DNA from: UBA685 sp002299005 | Lineage (GTDB): Bacteria; Pseudomonadota; Alphaproteobacteria; Puniceispirillales; Puniceispirillaceae | Reading direction: 5' to 3' | DNA: 64,000 bases | Assembly (NCBI GenBank): GCA_963966775.1 | Contig: CAXAAH010000005.1 | Location: 1 to 64,000 of the forward strand | Notes under the pieces: model-generated | Told to the model about the DNA's origin: nothing | Seen by the model: only the letters and a program-made list of their open reading frames with translations | Database searches by the model: none | Shown here: positions 1 through 8,047 of the stretch, piece after piece | Layout of the letters: each line of letters opens with the position of its first letter | How positions within the stretch are numbered: position 1 is the stretch's first letter | Translations under genes and position numbers: made by a program

Positions 1-2
1 AA

Positions 3-87
3 TGGTGCGGGCGGAGGGACTTGAACCCCCACATCGTTAGATACCAGAACCTAAATCTGGCGCGTCTACCAATTTCGCCACGCCCGC
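3..87 (-). tRNA. tRNA-Leu (anticodon UAG), CCA encoded
   Basis: Read on the minus strand this folds as a class II tRNA. The 7-bp acceptor stem GCGGGCG/CGCCCGC is followed by discriminator A and an encoded CCA. The anticodon stem CCAGA/TCTGG closes the loop TTTAGGT, giving anticodon UAG. The extra length before the T arm is the long variable arm expected of leucine tRNA, and the T loop GTTCAAGTC is standard. It lies about 100 bp downstream of the tRNA-His gene on the same strand, so the two may share a transcript. Confidence 0.95.
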
Positions 88-189
88 GTACTATCAGCAC
101 GACAGATGACTGCAGTATTTGTGAGGACATCTGCTAACCGATAATGGTTCATGACGTCAATCAAAAAATGTGCTGCAGGCACAAAAAAG

Positions 190-267
190 TGGGGCGAGTG
201 ACCGGAATTGAACCGGCGACTTCCAGTACCACAAACTGGCGCTCTAACCAACTGAGCTACACCCGCC
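190..267 (-). tRNA. tRNA-His (anticodon GUG) with encoded G-1 and C73
   Basis: The anticodon stem CCAGT/ACTGG encloses TTGTGGT, so the anticodon is GUG. Placing conserved U8 and A9 after the acceptor stem fixes the stem as GCGGGTG/CACTCGC. The base before it (complement of position 267) is then G-1, and the discriminator (complement of position 193) is C73, with CCA encoded at 190-192. G-1:C73 is the classical histidine identity pair. Many alphaproteobacteria lack the encoded G-1 and carry A73, so this is a useful lineage marker. Confidence 0.95.
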
Positions 268-389
268 ACAAAACATGAAAAAACATTGCCTTCACATGTT
301 GGCGACATATATGCTCAAACGAATGACGTTCGTCAACTAAAAATTGACGTAAAAGCACATAAACAAATAGATAAAAGGCATAATGCACT

Positions 390-1550
390 ATGTTATTAAA
401 TCCGGCAAATGATAGACTAGGAACCGAGAGTGCATTCACTGTATTAGCCAGAGCGAATAAGCTTGCGGCATCTGGGATGGATGTCATTAACCTTGGTATT
501 GGCCAGCCTGACTTTCCGACACCAGCGCATATATCCGAAGCAGGCATCAAAGCTATCACAGATGGTCATCATGGCTACACCCCTTCAATGGGCCTGCCAA
601 TATTAAGAGAGGCTGTGGCGGCTGATATTAAGACGCGCTATCACGCTGATGTGCCGATTGAACGCATTCAAATTATGCCGGGCGGTAAGCCGACCATGTT
701 CTTTGCCTGTCTTATGCTTGGCGGGGCTGATAAGGAAATATTACTGCCAGACCCCGGCTTTCCGATTTATCAATCAGCGATTGCCTATTCAGGCGCCAAG
801 CCTGTCTCTTACGGCCTTGTCGAAGAAAAGGGCTATGCGTTTGATGCCGATGATGTGTTATCGAAAATCACAGATAAGACCTCACTGGTTATTATCAATA
901 GCCCGGCGAATCCGACAGGCGGCATCACCCCTAAATCAGAATTAGATAAATTAGTCGCCGGCCTAGCGCATCATCCCCATGTGACATTGCTATCAGATGA
1001 GATCTATGACCGCCTGTGTTTTGATGGCGCGCCTGTCAGTCTACTCGCCTATCCTGAAATCGCGGACCGTCTTATTATATTAAATGGCTGGTCAAAGACC
1101 TATGCGATGACAGGTTGGCGCGCAGGCTATGCGGTATGGCCAGAGGCTTTGGTGGATTATGCTGATAGGTTGGCAGTAAACATCCATTCTTGCGTCAATG
1201 CCCCAACACAATTTGCCGCCCTTGCCGCCACAACAGGCCCGCAAGATTGCGTCGAAGATATGCGCCAAGCTTTCTCACGGCGCGCGACGCTTATGCATGA
1301 CAAGCTAAACGCGCTTGACGGCGTCAGCTGCCCGACCCCAATGGGCGCCTTTTATGCCTTTGCCAATATCAAACACACCCCTTTCTCAGCAAAAGCCTTT
1401 CAAGATAAGGCGCTTGAAGATCATGGGGTGGCGGTGATTGCGGGCACGTCATTCGGCGCTTTGGGAGAAGGCTATGTCAGGCTATCTTGCGCACAGTCAG
1501 ATGAAGCTATCTCGGAGGCGATCGATAGGCTTGCGACAATGCTTGCCTAA
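390..1550 (+). CDS. PLP-dependent aminotransferase (class I/II, aspartate aminotransferase family)
   Basis: This 386-residue fold-type I aminotransferase transfers amino groups between an amino acid and a 2-oxo acid in the cytoplasm. The N-terminal LGIGQPDF motif is typical of the family. The cofactor residues are visible: NPANPTGG, D203 and Y206 in SDEIYDRL, the Schiff-base lysine K236 in NGWSKTYAMTGWRAGY, and the C-terminal VRLSCAQS arginine that binds the substrate carboxylate. Length and architecture match the aspartate/branched-chain-type family I-gamma enzymes. The actual substrate cannot be read from the sequence. An AAAAGG about 11 bases upstream supports the ATG start. The gene stands alone ahead of glnB with no overlap. 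Confidence 0.9.
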   Translation: MLLNPANDRLGTESAFTVLARANKLAASGMDVINLGIGQPDFPTPAHISEAGIKAITDGHHGYTPSMGLPILREAVAADIKTRYHADVPIERIQIMPGGKPTMFFACLMLGGADKEILLPDPGFPIYQSAIAYSGAKPVSYGLVEEKGYAFDADDVLSKITDKTSLVIINSPANPTGGITPKSELDKLVAGLAHHPHVTLLSDEIYDRLCFDGAPVSLLAYPEIADRLIILNGWSKTYAMTGWRAGYAVWPEALVDYADRLAVNIHSCVNAPTQFAALAATTGPQDCVEDMRQAFSRRATLMHDKLNALDGVSCPTPMGAFYAFANIKHTPFSAKAFQDKALEDHGVAVIAGTSFGALGEGYVRLSCAQSDEAISEAIDRLATMLA

Positions 1551-1693
1551 CAAGCTGAACAGGGCTAACAGGCGATAGGAGAAGATCCCTTGTCAGGATT
1601 GCCTATTTTTTGAGCAAAACCAAACAAAAAAATTCATTAACCGCTTTGATAATTGCTATGATAAGACACGACGTATAGCAATTTGAAAGATTG

Positions 1694-1734
1694 ACCGCCC
1701 GCCTAATTATTTAACGGGTCACGATACGGGCGGT
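1694..1734. promoter_or_regulatory. Inverted repeat in the glnB leader
   Basis: A perfect 8-bp inverted repeat, ACCGCCCG (1694-1701) and CGGGCGGT (1727-1734), encloses 25 mostly A/T-rich bases. The arms extend outward by one G-T and one T-A pair. It ends 23 bases before the glnB start codon and just ahead of the AAAGGAG ribosome binding site. It could be an operator for a dimeric regulator or an mRNA hairpin near the start. No T-run follows, so it is not a simple terminator. Confidence 0.4.
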
Positions 1735-1757
1735 TAGCACTCAAAGGAGCCAAAAAC

Positions 1758-2096
1758 ATGAAGAAAATCGAAGCTATCATCAAGCCGTTCAAGCTAGACG
1801 AAGTGAAAGAAGCCCTTCATGAGGTGGGCATTCAAGGCATTACGGTGCTTGAAGCAAAGGGCTTTGGGCGTCAAAAAGGCCACACCGAACTTTATCGTGG
1901 CGCAGAATATATGGTGGATTTTCTGCCAAAAGTAAAAATTGAAGTGGTTGTTGTGGAACAAATGGCTGATCAAGTCGTTGAAGCCATCCAAACCGCTGCG
2001 CAGACAGGTCGCATTGGCGATGGGAAGATTTTCATCTCTTCCATCGATGAGGCGATTCGTATCAGAACGGGTGAAAAAGGTGATGAGGCTGTCTAA
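1758..2096 (+). CDS. glnB: Nitrogen regulatory protein P-II (GlnB)
   Basis: This is a 112-residue PII signal protein. The trimeric protein senses 2-oxoglutarate and ATP/ADP and is uridylylated under nitrogen limitation; it controls glutamine synthetase adenylylation and the Ntr system. The N-terminus MKKIEAIIKPFKL, the T-loop around residues 37-55 with uridylylation-site Y51 in ELYRGAEY, and the C-terminal signature GDGKIFISSIDEAIRIRTGE are all intact. AAAGGAG sits 8 bases ahead of the ATG. It lies 58 bp upstream of glnA, the usual alphaproteobacterial glnB-glnA pair. A second paralogue lies beside amtB at 47912. Confidence 0.97.
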   Translation: MKKIEAIIKPFKLDEVKEALHEVGIQGITVLEAKGFGRQKGHTELYRGAEYMVDFLPKVKIEVVVVEQMADQVVEAIQTAAQTGRIGDGKIFISSIDEAIRIRTGEKGDEAV

Positions 2097-2154
2097 GGCA
2101 GTCGCTTAAACTTTTTGCTTTTAGTTTAACTTGTAACAGATGGAAGGAAAAAAG

Positions 2155-3564
2155 ATGTCTGATGCAAAAAAAATTATGGAAATGTTGAAAGAAAACGACA
2201 TTTCTTTCGTTGATCTACGTTTTACAGATCCACGCGGTAAAATGCACCACGTCACACAGCACATCGACACAATCGATGAAGAAGCACTTGCAGAAGGCTT
2301 TATGTTTGACGGCTCATCAATCGCTGGCTGGAAAGCCATTAACGAGTCAGACATGTGCTTGATGCCTGACCTAAGCCGCCCGTATATTGACCCATTCTTC
2401 GCACAGCCAACAATGGCGTTGTTCTGTGACGTGCTTGAGCCACTATCAGGTGAATCATACAGCCGTGACCCACGTGGCACAGCCAAAGCAGCGCTTGCAC
2501 ATATGGAATCTGCTGGCTTTGCTGACACAGCTTTCTTTGGTCCTGAAGCTGAATTCTTTATCTTTGAAGATGTGAAGATTGACGTACAAGGCCATCGCGG
2601 TGTGTATGAGGTCGATTCAGTTGAAGGCCCTTACAACTCAAACCGTGCTTACGAAGAAGGTAACATGGGTCACCGTCCAGGCGTTAAGGGCGGCTATTTC
2701 CCAGTACCACCAATCGATTCAGGCCAAGACATTCGTACAGAAATGTTGGCTGTTATGGCTGACATTGGTGTGCCAGTTGAAAAGCACCACCACGAAGTTG
2801 CCCCATCACAGCATGAGCTAGGCATGAAGTTTGGCACATTGCTTGAAACAGCTGACAACATGCAGCTTTATAAGTATGTTGTGCACCAAGTTGCGCATGC
2901 TTATGGCCTATCTGCTACATTCATGCCAAAGCCAATCGCTGGCGATAATGGTTCAGGCATGCACGTGCACCAGTCACTTTGGACAGATGGTAAGCCGCTA
3001 TTCGCAGGCAATGGTTATGCTGATTTGTCTGAAACTGCCCTATTCTACATTGGCGGTATCATCAAGCACGCTAAGGCATTGAACGCTTTCACAAACCCAT
3101 CAACAAACAGCTATAAGCGTTTGATCCCGGGCTATGAAGCACCTGTTATCTTGGCTTACTCAGCACGTAACCGTTCAGCATCTTGCCGTATCCCACACGT
3201 ATCAAACCCGAAAGGTAAGCGTGTTGAGGTTCGTTTCCCAGATGCGACAGCAAACCCTTACTTGGCATTCTCTGCCATGCTAATGGCTGGCCTAGACGGT
3301 ATCCGTAACAAGATTCACCCAGGTGATGCGATGGACAAAGATTTGTACGATTTGCCAGCTGAAGAGCTAGCGCAGATCCCAACAGTCTGTGGCTCGCTTC
3401 GTGAAGCCCTAGAATCTCTTGATGCAGACCGTGCGTTCCTAACAGAAGGCAATGTGTTTACAGATGACCAGATTAGTGCCTTTATCGATTTGAAGATGGA
3501 AGAAGTGATCAACCTTGAGCACACACCAGCACCAATCGAATTCCAAATGTACTATTCAGTCTAA
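2155..3564 (+). CDS. glnA: Glutamine synthetase type I
   Basis: The enzyme condenses glutamate and ammonia with ATP to form glutamine. The 469-residue protein shows the beta-grasp domain (first ~100 residues), the metal site region FGPEAEFF, the ATP region KPIAGDNGSGMHVHQS, the glutamate flap NPSTNSYKRLIPG, and the adenylylation tyrosine Y398 in DLYDLPAEE, so it is the GlnE-regulated type. An in-frame ATG lies 15 bases upstream, but AAGGAAAA sits correctly before the ATG at 2155 and MSDAKKIMEM matches known GlnA starts. Codon choice is strongly biased to ACA, CCA, TCA and GCA, unlike neighbouring parE, which suggests very high expression. A terminator follows. Confidence 0.97.
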   Translation: MSDAKKIMEMLKENDISFVDLRFTDPRGKMHHVTQHIDTIDEEALAEGFMFDGSSIAGWKAINESDMCLMPDLSRPYIDPFFAQPTMALFCDVLEPLSGESYSRDPRGTAKAALAHMESAGFADTAFFGPEAEFFIFEDVKIDVQGHRGVYEVDSVEGPYNSNRAYEEGNMGHRPGVKGGYFPVPPIDSGQDIRTEMLAVMADIGVPVEKHHHEVAPSQHELGMKFGTLLETADNMQLYKYVVHQVAHAYGLSATFMPKPIAGDNGSGMHVHQSLWTDGKPLFAGNGYADLSETALFYIGGIIKHAKALNAFTNPSTNSYKRLIPGYEAPVILAYSARNRSASCRIPHVSNPKGKRVEVRFPDATANPYLAFSAMLMAGLDGIRNKIHPGDAMDKDLYDLPAEELAQIPTVCGSLREALESLDADRAFLTEGNVFTDDQISAFIDLKMEEVINLEHTPAPIEFQMYYSV

Positions 3565-3599
3565 TTTCTCTAGATTAGCTTGATATAAATAGTCTAATT

Positions 3600-3634
3600 A
3601 AGACCCTGCTAGGCAACTGGCAGGGTCTTTTTTT
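3600..3634 (+). terminator. Rho-independent terminator of glnBA
   Basis: A 10-bp perfect stem AAGACCCTGC/GCAGGGTCTT with a 10-base loop is followed by a run of T. It starts 36 bases after the glnA stop codon. Confidence 0.9.
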
Positions 3635-3724
3635 ATCAAGATGCGGTGGCACCCCTTTGCTTCTTCCACCAGATAAGGTAGGAATGAAGGGCATTTATGG
3701 TTTCATAAGGAATGTGGGAAAAAC

Positions 3725-5707
3725 ATGTCAGACTTGTTTGGAGCGGCGGCAGCGCCGACAGATTATGACGCATCAAAGATTGAGGTTCTCGAAGGGCTAG
3801 AACCTGTACGTCATCGCCCTGGCATGTATATTGGTGGCACGGATGAGCGCGCCTATCACCACCTTGCCGCTGAAATCCTCGATAATTCCATGGATGAGGC
3901 TGTGGCAGGTCATGCAAGCCGCATCGAATTTCACCTAGAAGCCGCAGACCGTCTTGTTATCAAAGATAATGGGCGCGGCATTCCGATTGACCCACACCCA
4001 AAATTCCCTGAGAAATCAGCACTTGAAGTGATTATGTCGACACTTCACGCAGGCGGTAAATTCTCTGGCAAAGCCTATGAGACATCAGGCGGCCTTCATG
4101 GTGTTGGCGCCTCTGTGGTGAACGCTCTATCCTCTTCGATGATTGTTGAGGTTGCAAGAGACAAACAACTCTTCCGCCAGAGCTTTTCCAAAGGCCAAAC
4201 AATCACCAAGCTAGAAACAGTTGGCGCCGCACCTAATCGGCGGGGCACCTCTATCGCCTTTACCCCTGATACAGAGATTTTTGGCGACAGCATGCGCTTT
4301 AAGCCAGCCTTGCTCTTCCGCATGGCACGCTCTAAGGCCTATCTGTTTGCGGGCGTTGAAATCAGGTGGAGATGCGCGCCTGAGTTGCTTGGGGCTGATA
4401 GTGATGTGCCAGCTGAGACGGTGATTTGCTATCCCAATGGTTTGCAAGATTACCTAACAGACGCCACGACCAATAAAGCCATCATGATCTCGAGCCCTTT
4501 TGCGGGTAAGACCGATTTTGAAGGGCAGAAATTTGAATGGGCCATGACATGGTTAGGTCCGGGGGAAGATGGGTTTAATCATTCCTATTGTAACACTGTG
4601 CCAACACCCGCTGGCGGCACGCATGAGGCTGGTTTCCGCTCGGCTATCACCAAGGGTCTGCGCCATTATGGTGACTTGTCTGGCCAGAAAAAAGCCGCAG
4701 AACTAACATCTGATGACGTGCTAGCTGGCAGTTGTTCTATGCTGTCTGTGTTTTTGCGTGATCCGCAATTCCAAGGCCAAACAAAAGACAAGCTTGTCTC
4801 GCAAGAAGCCACAAGATGGACAGAGACCGCTATCAGAGACCGTTTTGAGCTATGGCTGTCAGCTGAGCCTGAGCGCGCCAATTGGTTGTTGGAACAAGCG
4901 ATTGAGCGGATGGAAGATCGCAAACGTCGCCGCAAAGAAAAAGAAGTGGCGCGCAAGACCGCGACACGCAGATTACGTCTGCCCGGCAAATTGGCTGATT
5001 GTTCTGCCCAAGATACAAGCGCCACTGAACTTTTCTTGGTGGAGGGGGATTCTGCGGGCGGTTCAGCCAAATCAGCACGCGATCGCAAGACACAAGCGGT
5101 TCTGCCTTTGCGTGGTAAGATTTTGAACGTGGCAAGCGCGACGGCGGATAAATTAACCGCCAATCAAGAATTAAGCGATTTATCACTCGCGCTTGGCGTA
5201 AAGGGTGGCAAGGATTTCAAACTTGATGATTTGCGCTATGGCCGTATCATCATCATGACAGATGCGGACGTTGATGGGGCGCATATTGCCGCGCTATTAA
5301 TGACGTATTTCTATCGCGAAATGCCGCACCTCATCGAAGCTGGTCGCCTCTATTTGGCGCAACCACCACTTTATCGCATGACACAAGGCTCAAAGACCCT
5401 CTATGCGCTGGATGATGCGCATAAGGATGAATTGCTGAAATCAGGCTTTGATGGGCGTGGAAAGATTGAAATCTCACGTTTTAAAGGTCTAGGGGAGATG
5501 CCCCCTGCCCAGCTTAAAGAGACAACCATGTCAAAAGCCAGCCGTCGTCTATTGCGCGTGGAATTGCCTTTGCGTGATGCTACAGGCGCCGATGAGCGAC
5601 GCGGCGTTGACAGTCTTGTGAATACATTGATGGGCAAGAAAGCTGAATTGCGCTTTGGCTATATCAGAGATCACGCAGAAGAGGTCATGGCAAGCCTAGA
5701 CGTCTAG
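3725..5707 (+). CDS. parE: DNA topoisomerase IV subunit B
   Basis: This is the ATPase subunit of the type IIA topoisomerase that decatenates chromosomes. The 660-residue protein has a GHKL ATPase domain (EILDNSMDEA near residue 55, DNGRGIP, GGLHGVGASVVNALS), a transducer domain, and a TOPRIM domain with EGDSAGGSAK, LPLRGKILNV and the metal-binding MTDADVDGAH. The length and the internal stretch MERMEDRKRRRKEKEVARK favour ParE over GyrB, which is longer. The gene is monocistronic: the convergent hydrolase gene ends only 10 bp downstream. The partner parC is not in the window. Confidence 0.93.
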   Translation: MSDLFGAAAAPTDYDASKIEVLEGLEPVRHRPGMYIGGTDERAYHHLAAEILDNSMDEAVAGHASRIEFHLEAADRLVIKDNGRGIPIDPHPKFPEKSALEVIMSTLHAGGKFSGKAYETSGGLHGVGASVVNALSSSMIVEVARDKQLFRQSFSKGQTITKLETVGAAPNRRGTSIAFTPDTEIFGDSMRFKPALLFRMARSKAYLFAGVEIRWRCAPELLGADSDVPAETVICYPNGLQDYLTDATTNKAIMISSPFAGKTDFEGQKFEWAMTWLGPGEDGFNHSYCNTVPTPAGGTHEAGFRSAITKGLRHYGDLSGQKKAAELTSDDVLAGSCSMLSVFLRDPQFQGQTKDKLVSQEATRWTETAIRDRFELWLSAEPERANWLLEQAIERMEDRKRRRKEKEVARKTATRRLRLPGKLADCSAQDTSATELFLVEGDSAGGSAKSARDRKTQAVLPLRGKILNVASATADKLTANQELSDLSLALGVKGGKDFKLDDLRYGRIIIMTDADVDGAHIAALLMTYFYREMPHLIEAGRLYLAQPPLYRMTQGSKTLYALDDAHKDELLKSGFDGRGKIEISRFKGLGEMPPAQLKETTMSKASRRLLRVELPLRDATGADERRGVDSLVNTLMGKKAELRFGYIRDHAEEVMASLDV

Positions 5708-5717
5708 CAGGCGCCCC

Positions 5718-6419
5718 TTAGGCCTCGATGCGCTTATACCAGTGCAAGAGCGCCTCATTTACGGCCTCTGGTGCTTCTAGCGTGGACATATGCGCGATAT
5801 CGTCTAGCAAATGAAGCTCTGCGTTTGGCAAAAGCCTGGCTGATTCCTCAGATTCTTCAGGCGGTGTCAGCACATCTTTTGTGCCGCAAATAACCACCGA
5901 TGGCTGTGTGATAGATGGCAGATGTGGGCGTTGATCACGGCGGCCCATAATCGCACTTTGTTGCCGCATAAAATTCTCTTGCCCAATCTCTGCGCCCATT
6001 TGCAAAACAACCGATGTTTTCGCCTCATCTTGCAAAGAGGCTTCGGAGAAAAAGCGCGGCAAAAGGCGCGGTGTGACGCCTTTGAATTTGCCTATCTTTG
6101 AGAGCTCTACCAATGCTTGGCGCGCGGCTTTTTTCTCGTCCGTATCAGGGCGTGATGAGGTTGACACCAACGCAAGCCCCTTCATACGCTTTGGTGCAAG
6201 ACGTGCCATCTCAAGCGCCACATACCCGCCCATCGAAAACCCCAATACAGCAAAATCACCTGAGACATCTGCCAGGGCCTTTTCAGCCATAGCCGTCACA
6301 TTATCCATGCCCGTAGTATCTGCCACATGACAGGTAGCCAGCCCCTCAAATGCCGCAAATTGTGCGCTAAAAATCGCTTTGGTACATAGAAGGCCGGGGA
6401 TAAAAATAAGCTGTGACAT
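5718..6419 (-). CDS. Alpha/beta hydrolase
   Basis: This 233-residue single-domain alpha/beta-fold hydrolase has a complete predicted triad: nucleophile S62 in GFSMGG, acid D182 in CGTKDVLTPP and H210 in DDIAHM. Strand b1 is MSQLIFIPGLLC with the oxyanion turn. An open frame extends 20 codons upstream, but the ATG at 6419 is chosen because MSQLIFIPG matches the family start and a GGGG tract lies upstream. The substrate is unknown; esterase and acyl-transfer-type activities are all possible. It converges with parE. Confidence 0.8.
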   Translation of the reverse strand: MSQLIFIPGLLCTKAIFSAQFAAFEGLATCHVADTTGMDNVTAMAEKALADVSGDFAVLGFSMGGYVALEMARLAPKRMKGLALVSTSSRPDTDEKKAARQALVELSKIGKFKGVTPRLLPRFFSEASLQDEAKTSVVLQMGAEIGQENFMRQQSAIMGRRDQRPHLPSITQPSVVICGTKDVLTPPEESEESARLLPNAELHLLDDIAHMSTLEAPEAVNEALLHWYKRIEA

Positions 6420-6580
6420 AATGACGGAACCCCTATTCGTGAGACGTGACTTGCTTTCAAAGCTATATGGATGTATCACTTTGGTGACGATGTTTCAAAT
6501 CCTATCCAGAATGATAGGGTTTTGGTCTATTTCCAAGAGGTAAATAGGCACTTTTTAACAATGAATAAAGGAAACCATTT

Positions 6581-8008
6581 TTGAGTTTTTCCGATTTAGG
6601 CCTAAGCGATGAGCTTTTAAAAGCCATCTCTGAGCTAGGCTATGAGACCCCTACACCCATTCAAGAACAATCCATCCCTTATGTGTTGATGGGTCGTGAT
6701 ATTCTAGGCTCTGCACAGACAGGCACGGGTAAGACCGCGTCTTTCACCTTGCCGATGATTGACATTCTGGCAAATGGTAGAGCCAAAGCTCGCATGCCGC
6801 GCTCACTTATTCTGGCACCAACCAGAGAGTTAGCAGCGCAAGTCGCAGAGAATTTCGAAAAATTTGCCACACATCACAAATTATCAATGGCCCTTCTCAT
6901 CGGCGGCGTCAGCTTTAGCGACCAAGAAGCCGCGTTGGACAAAGGTGTGGATGTACTAATTGCCACACCAGGCCGCCTGCTTGACCATTTTGAGCGTGGT
7001 AAGGTCTTGCTTCAAGATGTGAAAATCCTTGTAATTGACGAGGCTGACCGCATGCTTGATATGGGCTTTATCCCTGATGTTGAGCGCATTGTGTCAACCT
7101 TGTCAAAAATGCGCCAAACCTTGTTCTTCTCGGCAACACTCTCAGAAGAAATCAAGAAATTAGGTACAAAATTTGTGATGAACCCAAAGGTTATTTCAGT
7201 GGCACCACCTGCCGCGACGGCCTCAACCATCACAGCACGCCTTATTTGGACAGACGCAAAAGAAAAGCGCCAAAAATTGCGCGATTTGCTGAATTCAGAA
7301 GATATTAATAACGCCGTGATTTTCTGTAATCGCAAGCGTGATATCGCAACCTTGCTATCCTCACTCAAGCGCCATGGCTTTAAGGTCGTTGCCTTGCATG
7401 GTGATATGACACAATCAGCCAGATTGGCCGCGTTGGATGAGTTTAAGTCTGGCGTAACACCACTTTTGATCGCCTCAGACGTTGCGGCACGTGGCCTTGA
7501 TATCCCCTCTGTGAGCCATGTGTTTAATTTTGATGTGCCATCAAACGCCGAAGATTATGTCCACCGCATTGGCCGCACAGGCCGCGCAGGACGTTCAGGC
7601 AAAGCCTTCACGCTTGCTATGCCTAACAATATCGATAAACGCCTTGTAAGCGCTGTTGAAGAGCTGATCGGCGCGCCTATTGAAGTGCTTGGCGAAGTGG
7701 CAAAGACTGACGCCGCGCCTAATAGTGAGAAGAAACCTAGCGGCAGAAAGCCGAAAGGGGCGAAGGCTGAAAAACAAGCCTCACAGGCATCGCAAGAGCC
7801 ACAGGCTTCTGCACCTCAAGCTGATAAGACAGCCGCGGCTGAAAACGCTGAGAGCAATGCGCATCAAAAACCAGAGGCAAAAAAGGCAGATGCCCAAAAG
7901 GCTGATGCAAAACGTAATGAGCATGGTGAATTGAGACCTGTCGCTTGGACAGGTGGCAATAGCTTTAAAGATAACGCAGATATCCCTGCCTTCTTGCGGT
8001 CAGCTTAA
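6581..8008 (+). CDS. DEAD-box ATP-dependent RNA helicase (RhlE-like)
   Basis: The 475-residue RNA helicase remodels RNA duplexes and RNPs. Motifs in order: F and TPIQ of the Q motif (residues ~3-28), AQTGTGKT (45-52), PTREL, TPGRLLD, DEAD (153-156), SAT, then the second RecA domain with HGDM, VAARGLDIP and HRIGRTGR (328-335). A low-complexity Lys/Ala/Gln-rich tail covers roughly residues 370-460, as in RhlE/CsdA-type proteins, and probably binds RNA. The start is TTG: no ATG fits the family N-terminus MSFSDLGLS, and AAAGGA sits 8 bases before the TTG. A bidirectional terminator follows. Confidence 0.92.
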   Translation: MSFSDLGLSDELLKAISELGYETPTPIQEQSIPYVLMGRDILGSAQTGTGKTASFTLPMIDILANGRAKARMPRSLILAPTRELAAQVAENFEKFATHHKLSMALLIGGVSFSDQEAALDKGVDVLIATPGRLLDHFERGKVLLQDVKILVIDEADRMLDMGFIPDVERIVSTLSKMRQTLFFSATLSEEIKKLGTKFVMNPKVISVAPPAATASTITARLIWTDAKEKRQKLRDLLNSEDINNAVIFCNRKRDIATLLSSLKRHGFKVVALHGDMTQSARLAALDEFKSGVTPLLIASDVAARGLDIPSVSHVFNFDVPSNAEDYVHRIGRTGRAGRSGKAFTLAMPNNIDKRLVSAVEELIGAPIEVLGEVAKTDAAPNSEKKPSGRKPKGAKAEKQASQASQEPQASAPQADKTAAAENAESNAHQKPEAKKADAQKADAKRNEHGELRPVAWTGGNSFKDNADIPAFLRSA

Positions 8009-8018
8009 CCAAAATCAT

Positions 8019-8047
8019 AAAAAAGCGCTTAACGAGCTAGCGCTTTT
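8019..8047. terminator. Bidirectional terminator embedded in the 3' end of pepN
   Basis: AAAAGCGCT (8021-8029) pairs with AGCGCTTTT (8039-8047) across a 9-base loop. The T-run on the plus strand is short. On the minus strand the stem is followed by TTTTTT. The right arm and loop are the last codons and stop codon of pepN, so one hairpin serves two convergent genes and is partly coding. Confidence 0.8.

Noticed and set aside
4666..5163. A 165-codon open frame antisense to parE
   Set aside because: It lies wholly inside parE on the opposite strand, has a Ser/Arg-rich composition typical of antisense frames, and shows no domain or ribosome binding site.
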